Assembly: GCA_014377395.1 (NCBI GenBank)
Contig: JACMPS010000415.1
Location: 1 to 8,905 of the forward strand
Source of the DNA: Chthonomonadaceae bacterium
GTDB lineage: Bacteria; Armatimonadota; Chthonomonadetes; Chthonomonadales; Chthonomonadaceae
Reading direction: 5' to 3'
DNA: 8,905 nucleotides
Positions 1 to 5,578 of the stretch are shown piece after piece. Each line of letters begins with the position of its first letter. Within the stretch, counting starts at the first letter, position 1. The notes under the pieces were generated by a model. It saw only the letters and a program-made list of their open reading frames with translations, had not been told where the DNA came from and ran no database searches. A program made the position numbers and the translations under genes.

Positions 1-180
1 CCTGGATTTCAATCCGGGGTCTACGAAATTTCGTCAAGTCTTCCGCAAATCTTTCTTTGTGCCTTTGCGTGAGGCTCCCCGTATCCGCATTTCCTAACAC
101 CTGATCCCTCAGGGCGCAGAGAGCGACTTAGAGAGAGCGCAGAGAGCAACGCCCCTACTCCCTCTCTTTCTCTCTTCACA
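1..180. other. Non-coding upstream region with low-complexity repeats
   Basis: No credible gene is seen here on either strand. The stretch holds a perfect 12-base palindrome (ACGAAATTTCGT, 23-34), a phrase rich in TTTG/GCG (about 52-73), an 11-base direct repeat GCGCAGAGAGC (114-124 and 137-147, spaced 23 bases) and a pyrimidine-rich run (152-178). The phrases around 58-73 and 107-123 are loosely reverse-complementary, so this could be a decayed copy of an interspersed intergenic repeat. That reading is inference; only the repeats themselves are seen. Confidence 0.5.
114..147. repeat. 11-bp direct repeat GCGCAGAGAGC, two copies
   Basis: Identical copies lie at 114-124 and 137-147 with a 23-base period, inside a purine-rich stretch. 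No function is evident. Similar GCAGAG-rich phrases would be expected elsewhere in the genome if this belongs to an interspersed repeat family. Confidence 0.6.
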
Positions 181-201
181 ATAGCAAAAATGCGTTCTGT
201 G

Positions 202-210
202 TGTTACAAT
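202..210 (+). promoter_or_regulatory. Extended -10 promoter for the lipoprotein gene
   Basis: TGTTACAAT combines an extended -10 TG (202-203) with the hexamer TACAAT (205-210), five of six bases matching TATAAT. No good -35 box is found at 16-18 bases; TTCACA at 175-180 is too far upstream. The predicted start of transcription near 217 gives a leader of about 30 bases before the chosen ATG at 246. It would also place the alternative GTG at 201 upstream of the transcript, which favours the ATG. Confidence 0.5.
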
Positions 211-245
211 CTTTCCACAGAAATTTGCTCTCCCGGAAAGTCTCT

Positions 246-1406
246 ATGAAATACCCAATCTCACGCTCTTTTTTACTCGTTGGTGCGGTTGCGCTCAGCC
301 TGTCCGCTTGCAATCGTAACCCCTCCGATGTAGTCGCCAATGCTTCCGATTCTAAGGGGAAGCCGCCGACTGCCGCCGTTGCCGCCGCGCCTGCCCTGTC
401 GCCTCTTCCTGCGGGTGGAGTGAAGGCAGTCTATCTTACGGGGTGGTCGGCTGGTACCCGCAAGCATCTCGACAACATCTGTGCATTGGCGGACAGAACC
501 GAGATCAACGCGGTCGTTCTCGATGTGAAAGACGATGGCTGGATCAGTTACAATGTGGACGTGCCACAGGCGAAAGAGATTCAGCAAAAATACGGCGCAC
601 ACAAAACCGGAAAAATGATCGCCGATATTGACGCCGTGATCGCAAAACTAAAGGCGCACAAACTTTTCGTGATCGCTCGAATCGCTTGTTTTCGAGACAC
701 CCCTCTTGCGGAGACGCACCCAAAAATGTCGGTGCTGTCCGCCGACGGCAAGCCCTGGAAAGATCGTTCCCGGCATGGTTGGCTTAATCCCTATAGCGTG
801 GAGGCGCAGGATTACAACATCGCGCTCGGTCTCGATGCAATCAAGCACGGGTTTCAAGAAGTGCAGTTTGATTACGTTCGCTTCCCCAGCGAAGGCAAAT
901 TGAGCAACCTCGTTTATCCCGGCAAGCCAAAGGGTGGACTCCGCGAAGATCAGATTGCCTTTTTTTTGGAGAAAGCACAGGCGACCTTCAAGAAGCAGGG
1001 GGCGTGGTTTTCGGCGGACGTGTTCGGGTTGACAAGTCAGGTTAAAAACGACGAAGGCATCGGACAGAAATTTGAGAAAGTGATTGCCCACCTCGATTAC
1101 CTCTGCCCGATGGTTTACCCCTCCCATTATGCAAAAGGGACTTATGGTCTCCCCAATCCCAACTCGGAGCCGTACAAACTGATCAAGGGAACCCTGACCG
1201 ACGCGAAAAGGCGAATTGCTGTTGCCCCTCAGTGTAAGTTGCGCCCCTGGCTACAAGCGTTTTCGCTCGGCGTCAAGTATGGCCCCGCACAACTCGCGGC
1301 GCAAATCAAAGCGTGTCGTGAACTTGGAATCAATGAGTATCTGCTCTGGAACGCCGCGTGTTCCTATCGTCTTTTCGAATCGGCACTGGGAAAGAAAAAA
1401 GCATGA
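246..1406 (+). CDS. Lipoprotein, putative glycoside hydrolase (DUF4015-like)
   Basis: The product is a 386-residue exported lipoprotein. It has a positively charged N-terminus, a hydrophobic stretch (residues 9-19) and the lipobox L19-S-A-C22. A Pro/Ala-rich linker (to about residue 57) follows. The rest looks like a TIM-barrel of the DUF4015 putative glycoside hydrolase family: VYLTGWSAG (62-70), INAVVLDVKDD (87-97), VIARIACFRD (142-151), VQFDYVRFP (206-214), ADVFG (257-261), CPMVYPSHY (287-295) and YLLWNA (365-370). Acidic residues after these strands (D93, D209, D258) are candidate catalytic positions by analogy with clan GH-A; this is inference. The likely substrate is a cell-surface or environmental polysaccharide, but none can be named. 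The ATG at 246 was chosen because GGAAAG lies 5 bases upstream and the signal peptide begins there; a GTG 15 codons earlier adds a poor leader. The stop overlaps the next start (ATGA), implying translational coupling. Confidence 0.85.
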   Translation: MKYPISRSFLLVGAVALSLSACNRNPSDVVANASDSKGKPPTAAVAAAPALSPLPAGGVKAVYLTGWSAGTRKHLDNICALADRTEINAVVLDVKDDGWISYNVDVPQAKEIQQKYGAHKTGKMIADIDAVIAKLKAHKLFVIARIACFRDTPLAETHPKMSVLSADGKPWKDRSRHGWLNPYSVEAQDYNIALGLDAIKHGFQEVQFDYVRFPSEGKLSNLVYPGKPKGGLREDQIAFFLEKAQATFKKQGAWFSADVFGLTSQVKNDEGIGQKFEKVIAHLDYLCPMVYPSHYAKGTYGLPNPNSEPYKLIKGTLTDAKRRIAVAPQCKLRPWLQAFSLGVKYGPAQLAAQIKACRELGINEYLLWNAACSYRLFESALGKKKA

Positions 1407-2485
1407 ATCCTCCCAACTCTAACGAAACAACGTCGTCGGAAAGCACAATCGCCGACCTGCTGAAAGCCGGGACGCCGGAAGCCGCAGACGCATTACAAAC
1501 GCTTTCTCTGAATGCCGAAAACAAAGAAACCTGTAAAGCCGCAAAACGCGCCCTTTATCTGCTGAGCCAGAAGGGAATCAAGCCCTCGGCTTCGCCCGTT
1601 GTCGCCAATTCCGGCTTTCCTCTTTCCGCCCCCGCAGACCGAATCACGCAAACGCTGGCAACTCTGCTCGACGGAGCCGGAAATCAACTGCTCTGGTTTA
1701 TCTTCGCTGACCCCGACGGCGGTAGCCCTACCTTGCTCTCCGTTTTGACGAACGACGAAGTCGGCATCAAAGATTTTGTGACGATGAGACAGAGCCGCCG
1801 CGAAATTCAAAAGCGCATCGAAGCGACCGCACAGGAAAGCATGGCGGGAATGGCGGGTGTCTCCTTTGCTGAGGTGAGTCTGGAGCATAACCGCACCCGA
1901 ATGGCAACCGCAAAAGCCCTCACTCGCAGTCTTCGCCAGCCGACACCGCCCGGATTTCTGGACTGGGCAAAGCGTGTGGGAGAGCCAACACAACCCGCTG
2001 AAGACTCCTCCGTTTACTCCGTGTTCAGTCGTGAGGAAATCGCGGCGGATACGAAGATCAATCGTGACACCACCGCATTTTTTGCGGTTCCGCTCTTCGA
2101 GTCGTGGTTTCTTGATGTACAAACGCTTGCCGGAAATGCGTTTTTATGGGGACAGGTTCAAGACGTTTTCCCTTCGGAACCAAAGCCTGACCGTGAGACC
2201 GTTCTGAAAAATGGCGTTCATGAAGGCATCACCGAAAGTGTGATTGAGGATTATCGCGGGAGACTGGAAGAGACCGCCTATATTCTTCACGCGAACGGGC
2301 AAACCGCGATCGCAAAAATGGCTCTCGTTCACGCCCTCACCCTCACCGGAGACGTAGAAGCCACCGAAAACGCTTTTCTGCTCGCACTTACGGAACGCTC
2401 ACTTGGAGCCGCCGTTGGAATGCTTCAGAATGCCTTCCACGAGCAAATGATGCAGGCAGGGCAGGGAGTGCAAACCCTCCGGTGA
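1403..2485 (+). CDS. Hypothetical protein, no family recognised
   Basis: This is a 360-residue protein with no signal peptide and no membrane segment, so probably cytoplasmic. I do not recognise its family. Residues 15-59 look like a small helical domain ending in KAAKRALYLLSQKGI. Residues 65-128 read as a beta/alpha unit, including QLLWFIFADPDGG (95-107). A charged helix follows (128-145, QSRREIQKRIEATAQE). The C-terminal half (about 225-350) is mostly helical and contains AFFAVPLFESWF (225-236) and an alanine-rich helix (302-335) reminiscent of TPR or other alpha-solenoid repeats, though no clear repeat unit is seen. The ATG overlaps the stop of the lipoprotein gene by 4 bases (ATGA) with GGGAAAG upstream. 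The stop overlaps the phosphoesterase start (GTGA). It is therefore almost surely expressed with its neighbours; function unknown. Confidence 0.85.
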   Translation: MNPPNSNETTSSESTIADLLKAGTPEAADALQTLSLNAENKETCKAAKRALYLLSQKGIKPSASPVVANSGFPLSAPADRITQTLATLLDGAGNQLLWFIFADPDGGSPTLLSVLTNDEVGIKDFVTMRQSRREIQKRIEATAQESMAGMAGVSFAEVSLEHNRTRMATAKALTRSLRQPTPPGFLDWAKRVGEPTQPAEDSSVYSVFSREEIAADTKINRDTTAFFAVPLFESWFLDVQTLAGNAFLWGQVQDVFPSEPKPDRETVLKNGVHEGITESVIEDYRGRLEETAYILHANGQTAIAKMALVHALTLTGDVEATENAFLLALTERSLGAAVGMLQNAFHEQMMQAGQGVQTLR

Positions 2486-3282
2486 AATCCGAAATCGTCA
2501 TGGTGGACAACGGGCAAAAACGCCCTTATCCGATAGAAATTATCGAGCAAGACTTGCCTTTGCGCGGATTGCCGCCCTCACTGGAGGGAAAACGGTTTGT
2601 GCAACTGAGTGATTTGCACAGTGGATTCGCGCACCTCGAAGCCGCCTACGAACTTGCTATCGAACGAGTAAACACCGAAGAAACCGAGTTTCTTTTCATC
2701 ACGGGCGATCTTGTGGACGATCATGCAAAGCCGATAGACTATCCGATTCACCAATTCTTGAAACGCTTCACCACAAAGCACGGAACTTATGCGGTGATGG
2801 GCAATCATGAACAACGGCGCGGCATCGTTCAGGCAAAGCGTGAATTCGAGAAGGGCAACGTCCGTATGCTCACGAACGAAAGCATTCAACTCGATTCGGG
2901 GCTGTGGATCGGCGGCATTGACGATTTATTGGAGGGAAAACCCGATTTCGACAAAGCCCTGAGTCCGCTTCCCACAAATCAAACTTCCCTGATTATGGCG
3001 CACAATCCCACGACGCTGGATCGTCTTCCCAATCGTGATCTCGTGCTGTTTTCCGGACACACGCACGGCGGACAATTTCGCATTCCGGGCATCCCGACGG
3101 CGGCAATGGTCTGGCTTCACCTACGGTGTCGGCAGGTGTCGGGGTGGTACAGCAACGGCACGACACGCGGCTACACCAATCGGGGATTGGGCGTGACGGG
3201 GCGACCCTACCGGATCAATTGTCCTGCCGAAATCGCAATTTTTCGGTTGACTTCGGTAGACTCACCCCCTGACGTGTTATAA
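2482..3282 (+). CDS. Calcineurin-like metallophosphoesterase (YkuE/YaeI type)
   Basis: The product is a 266-residue phosphoesterase with the full set of binuclear metal-site motifs: D44-L-H46, G75-D76, G107-N-H109-E110, H174 in IMAHNP, and G192-H193-T-H195-G-G. The C-terminal signature RGLGVTGRPYRINCPAEIAIFRL (234-256) is typical of the YkuE/YaeI branch, which includes enzymes acting on membrane phospholipids or UDP-diacylglucosamine. Unlike most of that branch, I see no Tat signal or N-terminal membrane helix, so it appears cytoplasmic or only peripherally attached. The substrate cannot be assigned. The GTG start overlaps the previous stop (GTGA), and GGGAG at 2464-2468 is a rather distant ribosome site, consistent with coupled translation. 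An ATG at 2500 is an alternative start that keeps all motifs. The stop codon lies inside the promoter of the next gene. Confidence 0.9.
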   Translation: MKSEIVMVDNGQKRPYPIEIIEQDLPLRGLPPSLEGKRFVQLSDLHSGFAHLEAAYELAIERVNTEETEFLFITGDLVDDHAKPIDYPIHQFLKRFTTKHGTYAVMGNHEQRRGIVQAKREFEKGNVRMLTNESIQLDSGLWIGGIDDLLEGKPDFDKALSPLPTNQTSLIMAHNPTTLDRLPNRDLVLFSGHTHGGQFRIPGIPTAAMVWLHLRCRQVSGWYSNGTTRGYTNRGLGVTGRPYRINCPAEIAIFRLTSVDSPPDVL

Positions 3283-3283
3283 T
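3275..3283 (+). promoter_or_regulatory. Extended -10 promoter of the small acidic protein gene
   Basis: TGTTATAAT holds a perfect TATAAT (3278-3283) preceded by the extended TG element (3275-3276). A weak -35 candidate TAGACT lies at 3257-3262 with a short 15-base spacer; TTGACT at 3247-3252 is too far away at 25 bases. The -10 box overlaps the TAA stop of the phosphoesterase gene (3280-3282). Predicted transcription start is near 3290, giving a leader of about 100 bases. Confidence 0.7.
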
Positions 3284-3300
3284 AACGGCGAAACAAAAAA

Positions 3301-3373
3301 GACCCTGTGAGAATTGCGGAAATCTCTTCTCAAATGCTCGATCACTTCGAGCAAAGTCACAAAAAACAGGGTC
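3301..3373 (+). promoter_or_regulatory. Structured 5' leader, possible three-way-junction RNA
   Basis: Three nested perfect inverted repeats are seen. The outer helix is GACCCTGT (3301-3308) with ACAGGGTC (3366-3373). Inside it lie TGAGAA (3308-3313) with TTCTCA (3327-3332), and TGCTCGA (3335-3341) with TCGAGCA (3347-3353) around a 5-base loop. The outer and first inner helices share base 3308, so one pair must give way. An A-rich strand (3359-3366) joins the last hairpin to the closing helix. The fold sits between the predicted start of transcription and the ribosome site (3381-3388). It matches no riboswitch class that I recognise. A regulatory role is inferred from position and pairing only. 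Confidence 0.5.
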
Positions 3374-3393
3374 ACACCGAAAAGGAAATCAGC

Positions 3394-3675
3394 ATGAACC
3401 CAACCTTATACGAATTGGAATTTGTTTGGACACAGGAACTCGAAGGCGGAGAGACGGAAATGTCCTCTCTCGCGGAAATCAGTAGCGCAACCATTCCCCG
3501 CGTGGGCGACAGCATCGAGTTCGATCTGCCCGATATGCTGGACGAAGAGGAATTGCCCGTCACCTGGGTTGTCATTGATGTTCGCTTTCAAGTCGTGCAA
3601 AACGAAGGCAAGCCGGAACTCTCCAACAAGGTCACTCTTTTTGTGGACATTCCCCTTGACGAAGACGAAGAGTAA
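3394..3675 (+). CDS. Small acidic hypothetical protein (93 residues)
   Basis: The product has 93 residues, no signal peptide and no membrane segment. It is strongly acidic, with an EE/DEE-rich middle (50-53) and the tail DEDEE (89-93). Alternating hydrophobic residues in YELEFVW (6-12), IPRVGDSIEFDL (34-45), WVVIDVRFQVV (58-68) and KVTLFVDIPL (79-88) suggest a small all-beta fold of SH3 or OB type. I do not recognise the family. The ATG was chosen because AAAGGAAA (3381-3388) lies just upstream; a GTG at 3307 would extend the frame 29 codons through the hairpin leader but has no ribosome site. With its own promoter and terminator, it is a single-gene transcription unit. Confidence 0.75.
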   Translation: MNPTLYELEFVWTQELEGGETEMSSLAEISSATIPRVGDSIEFDLPDMLDEEELPVTWVVIDVRFQVVQNEGKPELSNKVTLFVDIPLDEDEE

Positions 3676-3692
3676 ACGCGATAACCGGAAAG

Positions 3693-3731
3693 AGGAGGCT
3701 CAGGGCAAACGTCGCCGGAGCCTCCTTTTTT
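3693..3731 (+). terminator. Intrinsic terminator after the small acidic protein gene
   Basis: AGGAGGCTC (3693-3701) pairs perfectly with GAGCCTCCT (3718-3726), followed by a run of six T (3726-3731). Upstream AAAG can extend the stem against the T run, and GGC/GCC pairing may tighten the loop. This is a strong Rho-independent terminator that separates the small gene from hisS. Confidence 0.9.
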
Positions 3732-3741
3732 GTTCGCTCTC

Positions 3742-3759
3742 AGTCCACCTGCGTGGACT
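3742..3759. repeat. Perfect 7-bp palindrome with CTGC loop
   Basis: AGTCCAC (3742-3748), loop CTGC, GTGGACT (3753-3759). It lies 35 bases upstream of hisS and right after the terminator. It has no T run, so it is not a terminator. The compact form suggests either a small interspersed palindrome of REP type or a hairpin in the hisS leader; the sequence alone cannot tell these apart. Confidence 0.6.
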
Positions 3760-3793
3760 CAAGCAAGAATTGCAAAAAGGAAACGAAAACCCG

Positions 3794-5107
3794 ATGGCTT
3801 ATAAACGTCCGCCCGACACCTACGACGTGTTGCCCTATCCTAACGTGAAAGAACCCTGGCTTCACACCGCGAAATGGCGGTTTGTCGAGGGCGTTTTTCG
3901 TGAGGTTTGCGGACGCTACGGCTACAAGGAAATCCGCACCCCCATTCTCGAACAAACCGATCTTTTTAAGCGCACAGCGGGTGAAACCACCGATGTCGTC
4001 TCCAAAGAAATGTTCACTTTCGAGGACAGGGGCGGGCGTAGCATGACGATGAAACCGGAGGGAACTGCCCCTGTCGTTCGCGCCTGCATCGAAAATGGAA
4101 TTTTTGCAACTCACCCCACTCCGAAACTCTACTATATCGGGCAACATTTCCGGTATGAGCGTGGACAAAAAGGACGCTATCGCCAGCATCAGCAACTCGG
4201 TGTCGAGGTCTTTGGAGCGGACAATCCGGCGATTGACGCCGAAGTGATTTTGCTTGCGATGAGTTTTTATCGGGAAGTCGGCGTGAAAGATCAGGTGCTT
4301 CGGATCAATTCGCTCGGTATCCCCGAATCGCGTGTGAAATACCGTGAGGCGTTGCGGAATTTTGTGCGCCCGTTTCTTTCGGAGATGTCGGAGGAGGGGC
4401 AGGGGCGCTTCGAGGCGAATCCGCTTCGTATGCTCGACACCAAAAGCCCGAAGGAACTGGAACTGCTCTCCGCCGCACCCCGACTGATTGATTTTCTCGA
4501 TGCGGAAAGCGCGGAGCATTTCGGGGCATTGCAGGGCTATCTAAACTCGGCAGGGGTTCCCTACGAAATAGATCACCGATTGGTGCGAGGTTTCGACTAC
4601 TACACGCGCACCACCTTCGAGATTGCCGGAGCCTCATTAGGGGCGCAAAACGCTCTGGGTGGCGGCGGTCGCTACGACGGGCTTGTGGAGGCGTGTGGCG
4701 GACCAAAAATTCCGGGGATCGGGTTTGGACTGGGAATGGAGCGTTGCCTGATTTCGTTGGAGGCAATGGGGGTACAACTCTCCATTCAGAATGAGGAAAC
4801 GGTACAAGTTTTCCTGATTACGTTGGGCGATGCCTCTCTTGTCGAAGCGCCTGCCGTCAAACTGCTTTCACAACTGCGAGAAGCGGGGATTTCCGCCGAC
4901 AAATCCTACCGAAGCCGCAAATTTCCTCAACAGATCAAAGAAGCGGATGAGGCGGGTGCATCGTACACGCTGATCCTCGGAGACAGCGAAATCGAGCGCG
5001 GCGTCGTGCAATTGCGAAACCAGAAAACGAAAGAGCAAACCGAGATCAACCTCTCGGAAATCGTAGGCGAAATCAAGAAAATAAGTATCCTCTCAAAAAA
5101 TTTCTAA
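3794..5107 (+). CDS. hisS: Histidine--tRNA ligase
   Basis: Class II aminoacyl-tRNA synthetase (437 residues, a normal length for bacterial HisRS) that activates histidine with ATP and charges tRNA-His in the cytoplasm. Motif 1 is around GYKEIRTPILEQTDLF (43-58). Motif 2 is YYIGQHFRYERGQKGRYRQ (113-131) with R120. The HisRS-specific signature is LVRGFDYYTRTTFE (263-276) with R265, followed by GGGGRYDGL (289-297). Motif 3 is GIGFGLGMER (308-317) with R317. The C-terminal anticodon-binding domain spans about 335-430. The ATG has AAAGGA (3776-3781) upstream with a 12-base spacing. The frame stays open upstream to 3422, but that part crosses the small gene in another frame and the terminator, so it is not coding. 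No T-box and no clear promoter is seen in the 62 bases before it. Confidence 0.97.
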   Translation: MAYKRPPDTYDVLPYPNVKEPWLHTAKWRFVEGVFREVCGRYGYKEIRTPILEQTDLFKRTAGETTDVVSKEMFTFEDRGGRSMTMKPEGTAPVVRACIENGIFATHPTPKLYYIGQHFRYERGQKGRYRQHQQLGVEVFGADNPAIDAEVILLAMSFYREVGVKDQVLRINSLGIPESRVKYREALRNFVRPFLSEMSEEGQGRFEANPLRMLDTKSPKELELLSAAPRLIDFLDAESAEHFGALQGYLNSAGVPYEIDHRLVRGFDYYTRTTFEIAGASLGAQNALGGGGRYDGLVEACGGPKIPGIGFGLGMERCLISLEAMGVQLSIQNEETVQVFLITLGDASLVEAPAVKLLSQLREAGISADKSYRSRKFPQQIKEADEAGASYTLILGDSEIERGVVQLRNQKTKEQTEINLSEIVGEIKKISILSKNF

Positions 5108-5207
5108 AAAAGTTGTGACTCTCTGCAACTAATCGAGTCAGAGAACGTAGGAGAGGCTTGAGGGAGCTCTAGCGGACGACTTTTTCAGAAAAAAAGTTCG
5201 ATAGCAC
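5108..5207 (+). other. Post-hisS spacer with weak hairpins
   Basis: No gene is seen. TGACTC (5116-5121) pairs with GAGTCA (5135-5140), but no T run follows. An A/T-rich arm (ACTTTTT at 5179-5185 facing AAAAAGT near 5198) could fold into a weak hairpin. hisS therefore lacks a clear intrinsic terminator, and its transcription may run into the porin leader. Confidence 0.4.
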
Positions 5208-5237
5208 TTGACAGATTGAAATAGAGTGTGCTACCCT
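5208..5237 (+). promoter_or_regulatory. Sigma70-type promoter of the porin gene
   Basis: A perfect -35 TTGACA (5208-5213) is followed 18 bases later by TACCCT (5232-5237), preceded by the extended TG element (5229-5230). The -10 hexamer itself is weak (three of six). The predicted start near 5244 would give a leader of about 335 bases before the porin ATG. No better promoter is seen closer to the gene. Confidence 0.55.
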
Positions 5238-5244
5238 CTCTCCC

Positions 5245-5578
5245 GATTGTGTTGAAAACGTGATGTATTACCGGGTTCGGTTTAGCGAAGCGGCAAGATA
5301 AAGCGATCTATAGGACACAATCTATCCCGAAACGTCATCGGCGACGCGGACGGGGCAAGAGCCGATAGGCTTCTCAAACGACAACTCAAGGACGAATCAC
5401 GGGAAGGGGAAGGGTACTAAGGATACTCCTTTTCTCGCCTCGGATCTGGGTTTTCAAGTGGGTTTTCTCTCTGCAAATGTTCCGCTTCCCTGTTCTCCAA
5501 AGACGCTCGGAAAAGCCCACAGGTGGGGTTATTCACCTGTTCTATTCCGAATCACAACTTCATGGAGAAGACAAGACA
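5245..5578 (+). promoter_or_regulatory. Long structured 5' leader of the porin gene
   Basis: No gene is credible here. Perfect inverted repeats are GATTGTGT (5245-5252) with ACACAATC (5315-5322), enclosing a smaller stem CCG..TTCG/CGAA..CGG near 5271-5293; ATCGGC (5337-5342) with GCCGAT (5361-5366); and a bulged AAGGGTA/TACTCCTT hairpin (5410-5431) that runs into TTTT, resembling a weak attenuator. Just before the gene, TCGGAA (5507-5512) pairs with TTCCGA (5545-5550) and, inside it, ACAGGTG (5519-5525) pairs with CACCTGT (5534-5540). Length and structure suggest post-transcriptional control of a highly expressed porin. I recognise no known riboswitch class. The regulatory role is inference. 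Confidence 0.4.
5507..5550 (+). promoter_or_regulatory. Two-tier hairpin directly upstream of the porin ribosome site
   Basis: Outer stem TCGGAA/TTCCGA (6 bp) and inner stem ACAGGTG/CACCTGT (7 bp, 8-base loop) are both perfect and separated by a small internal loop (6 and 4 bases). The element ends 13 bases before GGAG (5564-5567), the likely ribosome site. It could protect the mRNA 5' end, bind a protein or a small RNA, or gate translation. Confidence 0.55.

Noticed and set aside
23..34. Palindrome ACGAAATTTCGT as a transcription factor operator
   Set aside because: It is perfect, but it is about 170 bases from the nearest promoter and has no second copy in the window; chance cannot be excluded.
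201..245. GTG start 15 codons upstream for the lipoprotein
   Set aside because: It lies inside the predicted promoter and would place 15 extra residues before a well-formed lipoprotein signal; the ATG at 246 has GGAAAG at 5 bases.
3247..3252. TTGACT as -35 box for the promoter at 3278
   Set aside because: The spacer would be 25 bases, far from the 16-18 needed; the extended -10 element explains the site better.
3307..3393. GTG start extending the small acidic protein by 29 residues
   Set aside because: No ribosome site precedes it, and the bases are better explained as a paired RNA leader; the ATG at 3394 has AAAGGAAA in front.
3422..3793. Upstream extension of the hisS reading frame by 124 codons
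   Set aside because: It runs through the small acidic gene in another frame and across a strong terminator. HisRS similarity begins at the ATG at 3794, which has a ribosome site.
3732..3793. T-box control of hisS
   Set aside because: The gap is too short and lacks the T-box consensus and a following antiterminator/terminator pair.
3740..4519. 259-codon open frame on the minus strand opposite hisS
   Set aside because: It lies opposite strongly conserved HisRS coding sequence and shows no domain or ribosome site; it is a codon-bias shadow.
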